Assembly (NCBI GenBank): GCA_965197555.1
Contig: OZ240213.1
Coordinates: forward strand, 2,232,001 to 2,296,000
Length of the DNA stretch: 64,000 nucleotides
Direction: 5' to 3'
From: G965197555 sp965197555
Lineage (GTDB): Bacteria > Chloroflexota > Dehalococcoidia > Lucifugimonadales > UBA3495
Shown: piece by piece, positions 7,869 to 16,425 of the stretch
How positions within the stretch are numbered: position 1 is the stretch's first letter
Layout of the letters: each line of letters opens with the position of its first letter
Made by a program: the position numbers and the translations under genes
The notes under the pieces: model-generated
Seen by the model: the letters and a program-made list of their open reading frames with translations, nothing else
Databases searched by the model: none
What the model was told of the DNA's origin: nothing

Positions 7869-9821
7869 ATGACCACAATCACCAATCCACCCCTGGACCT
7901 GTTCCAGCAGAGCAGCGCCTACGCCCAGGAGGGTCCCGTCCTCACCATCGGAGGACCCGGGACCGGGAAGACCCACAGCCTGATCGCCCGAATCATAGCA
8001 ATGGTCGAGCAGGGAGTCCCCACCGAGACCATCACCTACCTCACCTTCAACAGCAACGGCGCCCACGACGTACGCCGTCAGCTGGACCACCTCATGGGAA
8101 TCCAGAGCCTGTTCATCGGCACCGTTCACCAGTACGCCAGCTTCTTCCTCCGGCAGGCCGGAGCCGCCGCCCTCGACATCTCGCCTCACTACACCATCTG
8201 GGACCACGAACAAACGATGGAAACCGTAGAAACCCTCAACCAGGAGGAACCCGAGGACCTCAGAGTCAACCCGGACGACTACAGAGAGCTGCTCCACTGG
8301 CACGGCCTCAACCAAGCCCGGTTCCCGGAGCAGGAACTCCCCGCCCAGCACAGCTCCTGGCACCGGCTCATCGACCGCTACAACGCAGAGAAGCGCCGGC
8401 AAAACATCCTGGACCTGAACGACCTCATCCCCATGGCCATCCGGGCAATGGAACGGGACAGGGAGCTGAAGGAAAACTGGAGCCAAAACCGCTCCAGGCA
8501 CCTCCTAGTCGACGAGTTCCAGGACATCACCCCGTGCCAGTACCACCTCATCGAGATGGTCACCGGACCCACCAAGTCCATAGCCATCGCCACCGACCCA
8601 AACCAGAGCATCTACACCTGGCGGGGCGCCGACATCAAGCTCCTCACCCAGTTCCGGATGAACCACCGCGACAACAGCACCCACATCCTCCGGATCAACC
8701 ACCGCAGCACCAGCGCCCTGTCCGAAATGGCGACCACCATCACAAATCACCACACCATGACCGGGCTCCACAACGCCTACCAGGAGGGCATCCGGCCCCA
8801 CGGCGAGAGGCCCAAGCTCCTCCAGTTCGCCACCGACAGCAGGACCATGGACCGCCACGCCATGGGGATGGCCAGGGAGCTCAACGAGACCGGCGTCCCC
8901 TGGGAGGAAATGGCGTTCATCTACCGCAAGCGCACCACCGGCGACCGGCTGGTGACCGCCGCCACCGACCTGGGCATCCACTACACCGTCCTCGGCGACA
9001 CACGGGACCAGGAGCAGGGAGACACTCGCTGCATCACCAACCTCATGACATCCATACTCAACCCACTGGACAGCAACGCCTTCTCCAGTGCGGCGTCCAT
9101 CGAGGACCGCAAGAGCCGCCGCAGGCTCAACCCCCTGATCACCCGGGAGATAATCAAGATCTCCCAGCAAAAACGGACCGGACTGGTCAGGGCCGCGGAG
9201 GAATACCTCCAGAGCACCAAGTGCGCCCCAACGACCACACAGAACCTGGTCTACATCATCAACGCCTGGCGGGACCTGGACAACATGCTCGCCGACCCGG
9301 ATACGACCATCTACAACCTATGCCGCAGGGCCAACATGCTAATCCACGAAGCCCGGGGCAGGAGGGGAGTGCCGCCAACGGACAAGCACCTGACCCGGAT
9401 CCTCGCTTTCGCTGAGAACACCCCCCGCCTCGAAGGCGAAATGCCCCGGGCCCACCTCTCCAGGTTCCTCGAGCTCCTGTCCACCGCGCCCTACCCGGAC
9501 CACCGGGGACTCAACAACGACGACCCCTTCGCTCACAACAAGGGAATAACCCTCAGCACCGTCCACTCGGCGAAGGGACTTCAGTGGCAGATCGTCTGGG
9601 TCATGGACGCCAACGACCACGAGATGCCCGGAAACCTCAAGCAGGGCCCCCACATGCTCAGCAACCTCCAGGAAGAACAGCGCATCTTCTACGTCGCCGC
9701 CACCCGGGCGCTCAACCTGCTCTATTTCTGCGCCACCACGGGGGACCATAGCGGAATCGACCACATCCCCACCAGGTTCCTCGAGGCTGTGGGAGAGATC
9801 GACCGTATCACGGTCTCCTAG
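7869..9821 (+). CDS. UvrD/Rep-type SF1 DNA helicase
   Basis: 650 aa; the ATG at 7869 is preceded by AAAGGAG. All core SF1A motifs are visible: Q-like N-terminus, Walker A GGPGTGKT (28-35, Lys34), TFNSNGA (Ia), Walker B VDEFQD (Asp215-Glu216), QSIYTWRGAD (III), a region-IV Arg, TVHSAKGLQW (V) and EEQRIFYVAATRA (VI). ATP-dependent 3'-5' unwinding is the family activity. It is somewhat shorter than chromosomal UvrD (about 720 aa). As a plasmid gene just after the putative initiator it probably serves replication or strand displacement in conjugation. It shares orientation and close spacing with its neighbours. Confidence 0.88.
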   Translation: MTTITNPPLDLFQQSSAYAQEGPVLTIGGPGTGKTHSLIARIIAMVEQGVPTETITYLTFNSNGAHDVRRQLDHLMGIQSLFIGTVHQYASFFLRQAGAAALDISPHYTIWDHEQTMETVETLNQEEPEDLRVNPDDYRELLHWHGLNQARFPEQELPAQHSSWHRLIDRYNAEKRRQNILDLNDLIPMAIRAMERDRELKENWSQNRSRHLLVDEFQDITPCQYHLIEMVTGPTKSIAIATDPNQSIYTWRGADIKLLTQFRMNHRDNSTHILRINHRSTSALSEMATTITNHHTMTGLHNAYQEGIRPHGERPKLLQFATDSRTMDRHAMGMARELNETGVPWEEMAFIYRKRTTGDRLVTAATDLGIHYTVLGDTRDQEQGDTRCITNLMTSILNPLDSNAFSSAASIEDRKSRRRLNPLITREIIKISQQKRTGLVRAAEEYLQSTKCAPTTTQNLVYIINAWRDLDNMLADPDTTIYNLCRRANMLIHEARGRRGVPPTDKHLTRILAFAENTPRLEGEMPRAHLSRFLELLSTAPYPDHRGLNNDDPFAHNKGITLSTVHSAKGLQWQIVWVMDANDHEMPGNLKQGPHMLSNLQEEQRIFYVAATRALNLLYFCATTGDHSGIDHIPTRFLEAVGEIDRITVS

Positions 9822-9869
9822 ACGCACCGGAGAACCCAAGACAGAACCGTCTCACACCGGAGGGAACGA

Positions 9870-11006
9870 ATGACCCGAACAACAAGCAAAATCCTAAGCC
9901 TGGCAGCCCTCCTCTTGGCGTCGTCCCTCCTCGCAGCCGGGTGCATGGGCGGCGGAGAAGAGCTTCCCCCACAACCTCCAACGCCGGCCCTCATGACCTT
10001 CGAAGATCCGCCTCCAACGCCCACCCCCACCCCGGAGCCGGAGGACAAAGAACCCGCCGAGGAGGTCCCCCCGGCCGAAGAGCCGCCAACCCAGGAGATG
10101 GAAGACCTGCTGGAGAGGCTCGCAACCCTGGAAGCCAGGACAGACGAGATCGCCGCAACCGCAACGGAAGCCGTCCAAGCGGCGGCCCGGCTGGAGCCCA
10201 CCCCGATAGCGCCGCCCGACCTGTGCGGCCGGGACGAGGAGGTCCAGCTCGCCATCCTGGAAGAGCTGGGGAAACGGCACTGTCAATCCGTGACCGACGT
10301 TGAGCTTGAGAACATAACCGAACTCACCGTCACCATAGGCCCCAGGCTGTGCCCGGACGATTTCGCCGGGCTCACCAGCCTCACGACCCTCCACCTGATC
10401 GGGACCCGAGAGTTCAGGATTTCACCCGGAGAGTTCCGGGAACTCCCCACACTCAGGACCCTGGCCATAACCTCGGACGCGCAGGGCATCATCGAGGAAG
10501 ACGCCTTCCTGGGCCTCCGAAACCTGGAGAGCATGACCATCGGCATCAACGACTCCGAAACCCACCCCGAAGACAGCTTTCACCTTCCCATCCTCAGGGG
10601 GACACCAGAGCTCAAGAGCTTCTACATCTACACCCACAACCAGATCCCGGACCTCCGGGAAGGCCAATTCGACCACCTGCCCAACCTCGAAACGGTCTAC
10701 ATCGAGGGAGAAATTCCCCACGAAAGGGACGACCGGACCTGGCGGCTCCCGGAGGACGTATTCCTCCACAACACCAGGCTGGTGAACGTCGACATGCAGG
10801 TGGGAGGATACAAATCATCCATCCGCGCATCCACCGGCGCCTTCCTCCACCTCGAGGAGCTGAACCACCTGAACATGGGGCACTCCTTCGAGGCGAAGGG
10901 CGACCTGAGACTCTGGCTATCCCCCGAATCACCCCTTCTGGAGAAGATACTCGACGACGAGCAAGCCCCGCTGGGCTACACCCTGCTGCTCCCCGGCACC
11001 GAATGA
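9870..11006 (+). CDS. Leucine-rich-repeat lipoprotein
   Basis: 378 aa. The signal peptide ends in lipobox LLAAGC (Cys25), followed by a Pro/Thr/Glu-rich stalk with a TPTPTPEPE run, a short coiled-coil stretch (about 80-110) and then a right-handed repeat region from about 130. Recurrent phrases such as FAGLTSLTTLHL, FRELPTLRTLAI and FLGLRNLESMTI mark LRRs of the BspA type. It is predicted to be lipid-anchored outside the membrane. It is followed within about 70 bp by a paralogue (11077) carrying the same LRR layout on a transmembrane anchor. A role in surface adhesion or mating-pair contact is possible but inferred. Confidence 0.7.
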   Translation: MTRTTSKILSLAALLLASSLLAAGCMGGGEELPPQPPTPALMTFEDPPPTPTPTPEPEDKEPAEEVPPAEEPPTQEMEDLLERLATLEARTDEIAATATEAVQAAARLEPTPIAPPDLCGRDEEVQLAILEELGKRHCQSVTDVELENITELTVTIGPRLCPDDFAGLTSLTTLHLIGTREFRISPGEFRELPTLRTLAITSDAQGIIEEDAFLGLRNLESMTIGINDSETHPEDSFHLPILRGTPELKSFYIYTHNQIPDLREGQFDHLPNLETVYIEGEIPHERDDRTWRLPEDVFLHNTRLVNVDMQVGGYKSSIRASTGAFLHLEELNHLNMGHSFEAKGDLRLWLSPESPLLEKILDDEQAPLGYTLLLPGTE

Positions 11007-11076
11007 CCACAGCCGGGCCCGCCGGGCGGCCATCCCCGGAAGCCAACCCGAAGCAGGAGAACCGCTGAACCCCATC

Positions 11077-12408
11077 ATGGAAAACCCTCCGGAGGACGAG
11101 TTGGACGAGTCCGGAACGGCCCCGTCCCCCAGGACAGGCCCAACCGACGGAGGCCTTGACGAAACACAGGCATGGAATCCCTCACAGGACCCGCCCAAGG
11201 CGGGGTCGAGGACGACCGGCCCCAGGACCCGTTTCCAGCCCCGCAAGGAGAGCCCGGAACAGGAAGAACAATCCAGAGGCAGGTCCATCCTCCCGTTCAC
11301 CGCCGCCGCCGCCGTCGCAATAAGCCTCATAGCCATAGCCGCCGTATTCTCAGCGGCCAGCTACCTCGACGCCCGGGGCAGGCACGCCGGCGCGGAAATA
11401 CGCGTCCTATCCGAGAGGGTCAACCTCCTGGCCCGGAATCTGGAGCGGAACCTAGACCGGACCCAAGCGGCGGCGTTGCCGCCGCCCCCCACCCCCACTC
11501 AAGCGCCGGAACCCACCAGCCCGGTTCAAACCCCGGCAACCTCAACTCCCGAGCCAACAACGCCAATGAACCAGCCGGAAGCCTCCACCCCACCGGAATC
11601 CACCTCCGCCGGGATCGGGATCTGCGGACGAACCCCCCAGGTCCAAAATGCCATCCTCGACACCCTGGGAGTCTCCACCTGCCAGCTCGTCGAAAGGGAC
11701 GAGCTCCATGGAATTTCCAGGCTCGGAAACAGCAACATAGACGTGGGCAGAGGACTCCACCTGGGAGACTTCGCCGGGCTCGTCAACGTCAAGAGCCTCA
11801 ATCTCGAAGCCCGGGAGGACTTCAAAATACGGGCCGGCTCCCTAGAAGGCCTGGACAGGCTCGAAAGCCTCACCCTCAGTCTCCACCCCCACGGGACCAT
11901 CGAACCGGGAGCGTTCCAGGGGATGCCCCAACTCAGAGACCTCGCCATCACCGCCCGGAGAATCACCCACGAGCAGGGACGGGAATTCTCCGTCCCGCCC
12001 CTCGATCCCATGCCCAACCTGGAGAGCCTGTCAGTCTCAACCCACCGGTGGATGCCAGCGCTTCGGACCCACCACCTCACCCGGCTCCCCAACCTGGAGC
12101 GGCTCGAGATCCACGGCCGCAGCCAGGACAACGTCTACCAACTCCCGCCCGGACTCTTCCAAAGCAATCCCCGGCTTAAGGAGATCAGGATCAGGGCGGA
12201 GGGCGCCACCATAGAGGCCCCTCCGGGGATTTTCAGCCACTTGGACCAAATCCAATGGTTGTACCTGGAACACCTTTACAGCGAGGAGAACCGGCCGGAG
12301 TTCCGTATCTCTGCCCGCTCCCCCCTCATGGAGGACATCAGCAGCGGGGAGCAACAGCTGTGGAGCTACTCCGTACTCTCGACGGAAGAAACCGGAGAAG
12401 AGGAGTGA
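11077..12408 (+). CDS. Membrane-anchored leucine-rich-repeat protein, paralogue of preceding gene
   Basis: 443 aa. A 70-residue acidic/Pro-rich cytoplasmic N-terminus leads to one transmembrane helix (about 69-95, FTAAAAVAISLIAIAAVF), a short coiled coil (LSERVNLLARNLERNLDRT), a Pro/Thr stalk, and LRRs from about 200 (LGDFAGLVNVKSLNL, LEGLDRLESLTL, FQGMPQLRDLAI). The segment after the stalk, beginning ICGRTPQVQNAILDTLG, parallels LCGRDEEVQLAILEELG of the upstream lipoprotein, so the two are paralogues with different anchors. Its stop overlaps the GTG of the thermonuclease gene, so translation is coupled. Type II topology puts the LRRs outside. Function unknown. Confidence 0.68.
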   Translation: MENPPEDELDESGTAPSPRTGPTDGGLDETQAWNPSQDPPKAGSRTTGPRTRFQPRKESPEQEEQSRGRSILPFTAAAAVAISLIAIAAVFSAASYLDARGRHAGAEIRVLSERVNLLARNLERNLDRTQAAALPPPPTPTQAPEPTSPVQTPATSTPEPTTPMNQPEASTPPESTSAGIGICGRTPQVQNAILDTLGVSTCQLVERDELHGISRLGNSNIDVGRGLHLGDFAGLVNVKSLNLEAREDFKIRAGSLEGLDRLESLTLSLHPHGTIEPGAFQGMPQLRDLAITARRITHEQGREFSVPPLDPMPNLESLSVSTHRWMPALRTHHLTRLPNLERLEIHGRSQDNVYQLPPGLFQSNPRLKEIRIRAEGATIEAPPGIFSHLDQIQWLYLEHLYSEENRPEFRISARSPLMEDISSGEQQLWSYSVLSTEETGEEE

Positions 12409-12989
12409 CCGGCCACTCCCCGCAGGGCCGGCAACAAGAACGGCCCACGGAGGTCAGGATCCTCCGGGTCATCGACGGGGACACCGTCGAAGTCCAGCAG
12501 AGGGGCACCATATGGCACAGCTACCCGAAGGAACGCATCCGGCTGTGGGGAATCGACGCGCCGGAGACCTCCCAACGGGGAGGAAGAGAGTCCACCAGGT
12601 ACCTCCAACGCATGATCGGCAGGCGAAAGGACATCTGGCTCGCCCGGGTCGACACCGACCAGTACGGCAGGACCGTGGGCATCATATATCCCAGGGCCAG
12701 GAGTTCAGAGGACGCCTACAACTACGAGATGGTCAGGGGGGGTCACGCCCATTGCTACATGCTCTCAGGCGGGGAGCAAGCCCGGTACCGGGCCGCGGAA
12801 CACCTGGCACAGGAAGCCAAGCAGGGACTCTGGAAACGGAGAAACCCCGAGCCGCCCTGGGACTACCGGTCCCGGCAGAACCGGCGCAAGAGACACACTC
12901 TCAGGCTGGAGCTGACCCTGGCGCTCCTCGCCGCCGCCGCCACAATACTCCTCCTGCTGGCACGCGCCTGTGACAGCTTGGCCGGGTAA
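12405..12989 (+). CDS. Thermonuclease (SNase-like) with C-terminal membrane helix
   Basis: 194 aa, starting at a GTG that overlaps the preceding stop (GTGA). SNase signatures are present: VIDGDTVEV, RLWGIDAPETSQ (Arg and Glu of the active site) and DQYGRTVG (second catalytic Arg), then YNYEMVRGGHAHCY and AAEHLAQEAKQGLW. A basic patch (RSRQNRRKRHTLR) precedes a C-terminal hydrophobic helix, so the enzyme is probably tail-anchored. No signal peptide is seen. Plasmid SNase-like genes are common next to conjugation genes; a role in degrading or remodelling DNA at the membrane is inferred. It overlaps the next gene by 20 bp in another frame. Confidence 0.82.
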   Translation: MTGHSPQGRQQERPTEVRILRVIDGDTVEVQQRGTIWHSYPKERIRLWGIDAPETSQRGGRESTRYLQRMIGRRKDIWLARVDTDQYGRTVGIIYPRARSSEDAYNYEMVRGGHAHCYMLSGGEQARYRAAEHLAQEAKQGLWKRRNPEPPWDYRSRQNRRKRHTLRLELTLALLAAAATILLLLARACDSLAG

Positions 12990-14598
12990 GCCCCCGGCGG
13001 CGCCGGAGCAACCCCTCGAACTCTGGGACTTCCAGGCCGACATACTCCGGGAGATCCAGGAATCACTCCGGACTGTCCGCTCCCTCCTCACCACCGCTCC
13101 CACCGGGTCCGGCAAGACGGTCATCATCGCTGAGATCATGGCCCGCGCCCTCCGTATGCGGAACCGGAGCGCCCTCCTGGTCCACCGGCAGGAGCTAGTG
13201 CTCCAGTCCGTCGACAAGATAGCCCGCCAGAGCGGACAACAACCGGGGGTCGTCTGGCAGGGCCGCCGGGAATGGGATGCCCCAACCCTCGTCCTCGCCC
13301 AGAACACGGTAGCCGGCCTCGAGCTCCCCCCCGGCATACGCGGCATCCCCCTCCTCATCGTCGACGAAGCCCACCACAGCGTCGCCCCCACCTGGCTGGA
13401 CCTCATACGAGAGATCAATCCCCGGTATCTCCTGGGATTCAGCGCCACCCCCTTCCGGCAGGACCGGGAACCCCTGTGCCCCGAACCTTTCGCCAAGGTC
13501 ATCCGCCCCGTCACCCCTCACGATCTCATCCAGAGAGAGGTCCTCTGCCCCGCCCTGATCGAGTCACCCGTCGTCCACGACCAGGACGGCCAGATCCAAC
13601 CGGTCAACCAGGCCAAAAACCTGGAGCACATCTACTCCCAGGCCGTGCGCTACGCCCTGGCCCAAGGCCGTTCAAGAATCGTCCTCTATGTCTCATCGAC
13701 CCACCAGTACACACCCCTGGAAATCGTTCACAGGACCACCCGCGCGCTCCAAGCCCAGGGAATCACCGCCTCGGCCGTCGCGGAAGACCTGTCCACCTCT
13801 CAGAGACAGACTGCCCTTGCGCTATTCTCCAACGCCCCGGGCGCCGCAGTGCTGGTCAACTACGCGACCCTCACCGAGGGGACCGACCTCCCCCGCATCG
13901 ACTGCGTCATCATAGGCCGGCACACCGACTCCGAGAACACCATCATCCAGATGATCGGCCGAGGACTCCGGAAGCACCCGGACAAACGGGACTGCCTGGT
14001 CCTGGACTACACCGGCCGCCCCGACATGGACGACATAATCCACTACTGGCGGCTTGACGGCCTCAAGGAATCCAGAAACCGGGCAAAGAGAAAGAGGGCC
14101 CCCGGGCTCTCCCGAGACGAGCTCATGGAACTGGCTACGGAATTCCCCAACCAGCTCTCCCCAATGGACACGACCAGGACACGGTACCCGTGGTTCAGCC
14201 CATTCCCGGGCCGCCCGCTCCTCGCTCTCGCCCTCTGGAGCGGGCGGGACAGTCCGGCCGGCTACGTGACCGTGGAACCCGCCCGGAACGGAGACTGGCG
14301 GGTATCCAAAGTGAGCCTGCATAACAAAGGACCCGCCCCCGTGCACCGGAACCAGACCACGGCCACCTCCGCCCAGGACGCAGCAAGGTTGGTCCGGATG
14401 GCCATCGGCGAGCACGCTCCCCTGATGGAACGAAACGCTGAGTGGCGGCTGAGAGAGCCCTCAGACGCCCAGAAAAGGGCCTGGCTGAGCCTTTACCCGG
14501 GAATGCCCGGAGTGGCGGAAAAGCTCACCGCGGGAGAGGCGTCCGACGCGATCGCTCAGAAGAGATTCCAAAGCCGGGTCAACCCCCGGCTCCTATGA
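12970..14598 (+). CDS. SF2 DEAH-box helicase (type III restriction/RecG-like fold)
   Basis: 542 aa from a GTG that overlaps the thermonuclease 3' end. Motifs: Walker A APTGSGKT (Lys49), VHRQELVLQ (Ia), DEAH at 132-135, FSATP (III, about 157-161), and motif VI MIGRGLRKHPDK. The N-terminal layout LWDFQADILREI and the two RecA lobes fit the ResIII/UvrB-type SF2 family. The C-terminal 150 residues are unrecognised and could bind DNA. No nuclease domain is visible. It is co-transcribed with the thermonuclease, and its TGA overlaps an in-frame ATG of the next frame. Probably a helicase/translocase of plasmid DNA metabolism. Confidence 0.82.
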   Translation: MTAWPGKPPAAPEQPLELWDFQADILREIQESLRTVRSLLTTAPTGSGKTVIIAEIMARALRMRNRSALLVHRQELVLQSVDKIARQSGQQPGVVWQGRREWDAPTLVLAQNTVAGLELPPGIRGIPLLIVDEAHHSVAPTWLDLIREINPRYLLGFSATPFRQDREPLCPEPFAKVIRPVTPHDLIQREVLCPALIESPVVHDQDGQIQPVNQAKNLEHIYSQAVRYALAQGRSRIVLYVSSTHQYTPLEIVHRTTRALQAQGITASAVAEDLSTSQRQTALALFSNAPGAAVLVNYATLTEGTDLPRIDCVIIGRHTDSENTIIQMIGRGLRKHPDKRDCLVLDYTGRPDMDDIIHYWRLDGLKESRNRAKRKRAPGLSRDELMELATEFPNQLSPMDTTRTRYPWFSPFPGRPLLALALWSGRDSPAGYVTVEPARNGDWRVSKVSLHNKGPAPVHRNQTTATSAQDAARLVRMAIGEHAPLMERNAEWRLREPSDAQKRAWLSLYPGMPGVAEKLTAGEASDAIAQKRFQSRVNPRLL

Positions 14599-14771
14599 GC
14601 CGGACCCAGCACACCCAGCGGGGAAACGGCTCCCGGAAGATCTCTTCCCAAACCCCGGCCCCGGGGGCGGTCTGTAGAAACGCCCCGCCCCCGTGGCCTC
14701 GACGAAAGATACGAAAACCGGGAGTGGAGAACCACAAACAGAATCCAACGGCAGGAAACGAGGTAAGACCC

Positions 14772-15632
14772 ATGCTCAAATACGCCCTCATCGCTGGAGC
14801 CGCAGCCGCGGTACTGGCCATTGCCTGGCCCCTCATGACCAACGTCTTCAGCGGAGGCCCCAACGAGGCCACCCAACTGGTCGAGGCCACCGGCCGCACC
14901 AACAACAAGGCCGAGAGCCTGAACGACTCATTCACCGACATAATCCCCCCGGCCCCGGTCAGGCAGGCCGCGCCCTTTGCCCTCCCGGCCAGCGGGGAAA
15001 CGGCTCCCACCGGCTCCGCCCAGCAGACTCCAAACGATGGAGCAACCACCGGACCGGGCGGAATCAGCCCCTCTCCAACCCCCGACAAGTACGCCGCCTA
15101 CGAGCACCCCAGCGAGCACGTCGTCCGGGACGCCATCGAGTACCTCAACCGGCTCCAGCAGGAGCTCGAGCCCTCCCCCACCGAGTACATCCAGGCCGTC
15201 GAGGCCCTGAAGCGGGCCTGGGCCCCCCGGTACCACAGAGCCGCCGACGAGTACAAGCGGTTCGCCTACCGGATAGACCAAGCCGACGCCATGGCCGCCG
15301 ATTACTTCCAGGTCCAGCAGAAACTGACCAACCAGATAGCCAACCGGGAAGACCGGGAACGGGCCCGGCTCATCGACGCCAAGGAGCAGGAAGTCTACCT
15401 GAACTGGCGGGACCAAGCGTTCAAGACCCTGGGACAGGCCCAGCTCATCATGATAGAGCTCCACGACATGAACATCATCATCACCAAGCAGAGCCTATCC
15501 GCCCACTTCGCAGCCCTCTACGAGGACTTCCAGACCATCCCACCGGCCATCACCCTCCTTCACCAGGAGCTGGAGAGGTTCCGGCAGGAATCGGACCGCA
15601 TCCAGGTCACCTTCGGCGTAGTCATCGACTAA
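14772..15632 (+). CDS. Membrane-anchored coiled-coil protein, unknown function
   Basis: 286 aa from the ATG at 14772, with GAGGTAAG upstream; an alternative ATG at 14595 overlaps the helicase stop (ATGA) in the same frame and would add 59 residues. The N-terminus is a single helix (YALIAGAAAAVLAIAWPLM), followed by a Pro/Thr/Ser linker to about 100 and then a long helical, charged region (about 115-280) typical of a coiled coil. No family recognised. A helical periplasmic or extracellular domain on a membrane anchor, in a run of conjugation-linked membrane genes, suggests an accessory of the transfer apparatus; this is inference. Confidence 0.6.
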   Translation: MLKYALIAGAAAAVLAIAWPLMTNVFSGGPNEATQLVEATGRTNNKAESLNDSFTDIIPPAPVRQAAPFALPASGETAPTGSAQQTPNDGATTGPGGISPSPTPDKYAAYEHPSEHVVRDAIEYLNRLQQELEPSPTEYIQAVEALKRAWAPRYHRAADEYKRFAYRIDQADAMAADYFQVQQKLTNQIANREDRERARLIDAKEQEVYLNWRDQAFKTLGQAQLIMIELHDMNIIITKQSLSAHFAALYEDFQTIPPAITLLHQELERFRQESDRIQVTFGVVID

Positions 15633-15832
15633 CGGACGATGCCAGGCCAAGCGGATACTCCCAAGAACACAAACGGCAACACAAACGGCGCCTAAGGAGG
15701 CTGTGGAAGACTCAATGCAGGTAGAAACCCCGGGGGGAAGCGGGCGGGAAGCCGCCCGACGCCCCCAACAACCGGAGCCAGGTCCCGCTCTACCGGCATT
15801 GAAATAGAGACTCCCAGCAACAGGCCCACGTC

Positions 15833-16342
15833 ATGAACAAGCTCAGGCACAAACTCAAACTCGACACCGAGATCTCCAGGACCACCCAGGCCAGATCCGC
15901 AGTCGCCCTCATCGCCCTGCTGGCAATGCTCCTCCCCTGGGTCTGGCTGGACGGGGAAAACTCCTCCATGAGCGCCGCCGAGCTCCTCGCCTACGGGTTC
16001 ACCAACCCAGAGCGGGGCTCCATGATCCGGGTCTCCCTTCCGGGGACCATCGCCCTTCTGTTCATACCCCCGGTCGTCATACTCGTCGCAATCATAGCCT
16101 TCATCAAGACGGCCCAGGGCAGGTACCCGCTCATGCTGAACGCAACAGCCGCCGCCCTGCCCCTGGTCCTCATCCTGTTCGCCAAGCCGGTGATCTCCAG
16201 CGACGACCACTCCCTCGCCGGGATACCCATATCCCACGCCGGCGCCATCATCGCCGGAGTCTGCCACGCCAGCCTGCTTGTCCACGGAATCCTCCAACAG
16301 AACGGATACCTGGACCCCGAGACTCCCGAGGACGAGGGGTAA
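15833..16342 (+). CDS. Four-helix membrane protein, unknown
   Basis: 169 aa. Four hydrophobic segments are visible, near residues 23-40, 68-90, 103-120 and 133-152, with a basic N-terminus (NKLRHKLKLD). No motif or family is recognised. It follows the coiled-coil membrane protein by 200 bp and precedes the methyltransferase. The gap 15633-15832 holds no other convincing gene. Possibly a plasmid-encoded membrane accessory. Confidence 0.55.
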   Translation: MNKLRHKLKLDTEISRTTQARSAVALIALLAMLLPWVWLDGENSSMSAAELLAYGFTNPERGSMIRVSLPGTIALLFIPPVVILVAIIAFIKTAQGRYPLMLNATAAALPLVLILFAKPVISSDDHSLAGIPISHAGAIIAGVCHASLLVHGILQQNGYLDPETPEDEG

Positions 16343-16425
16343 GGAACAGGACCGTGAAGGTCAACCCCGGAGGAGACGAGACCCATCCGTGACCTAGTTG
16401 CTCCCAGAAATAATCAACCACCCAC

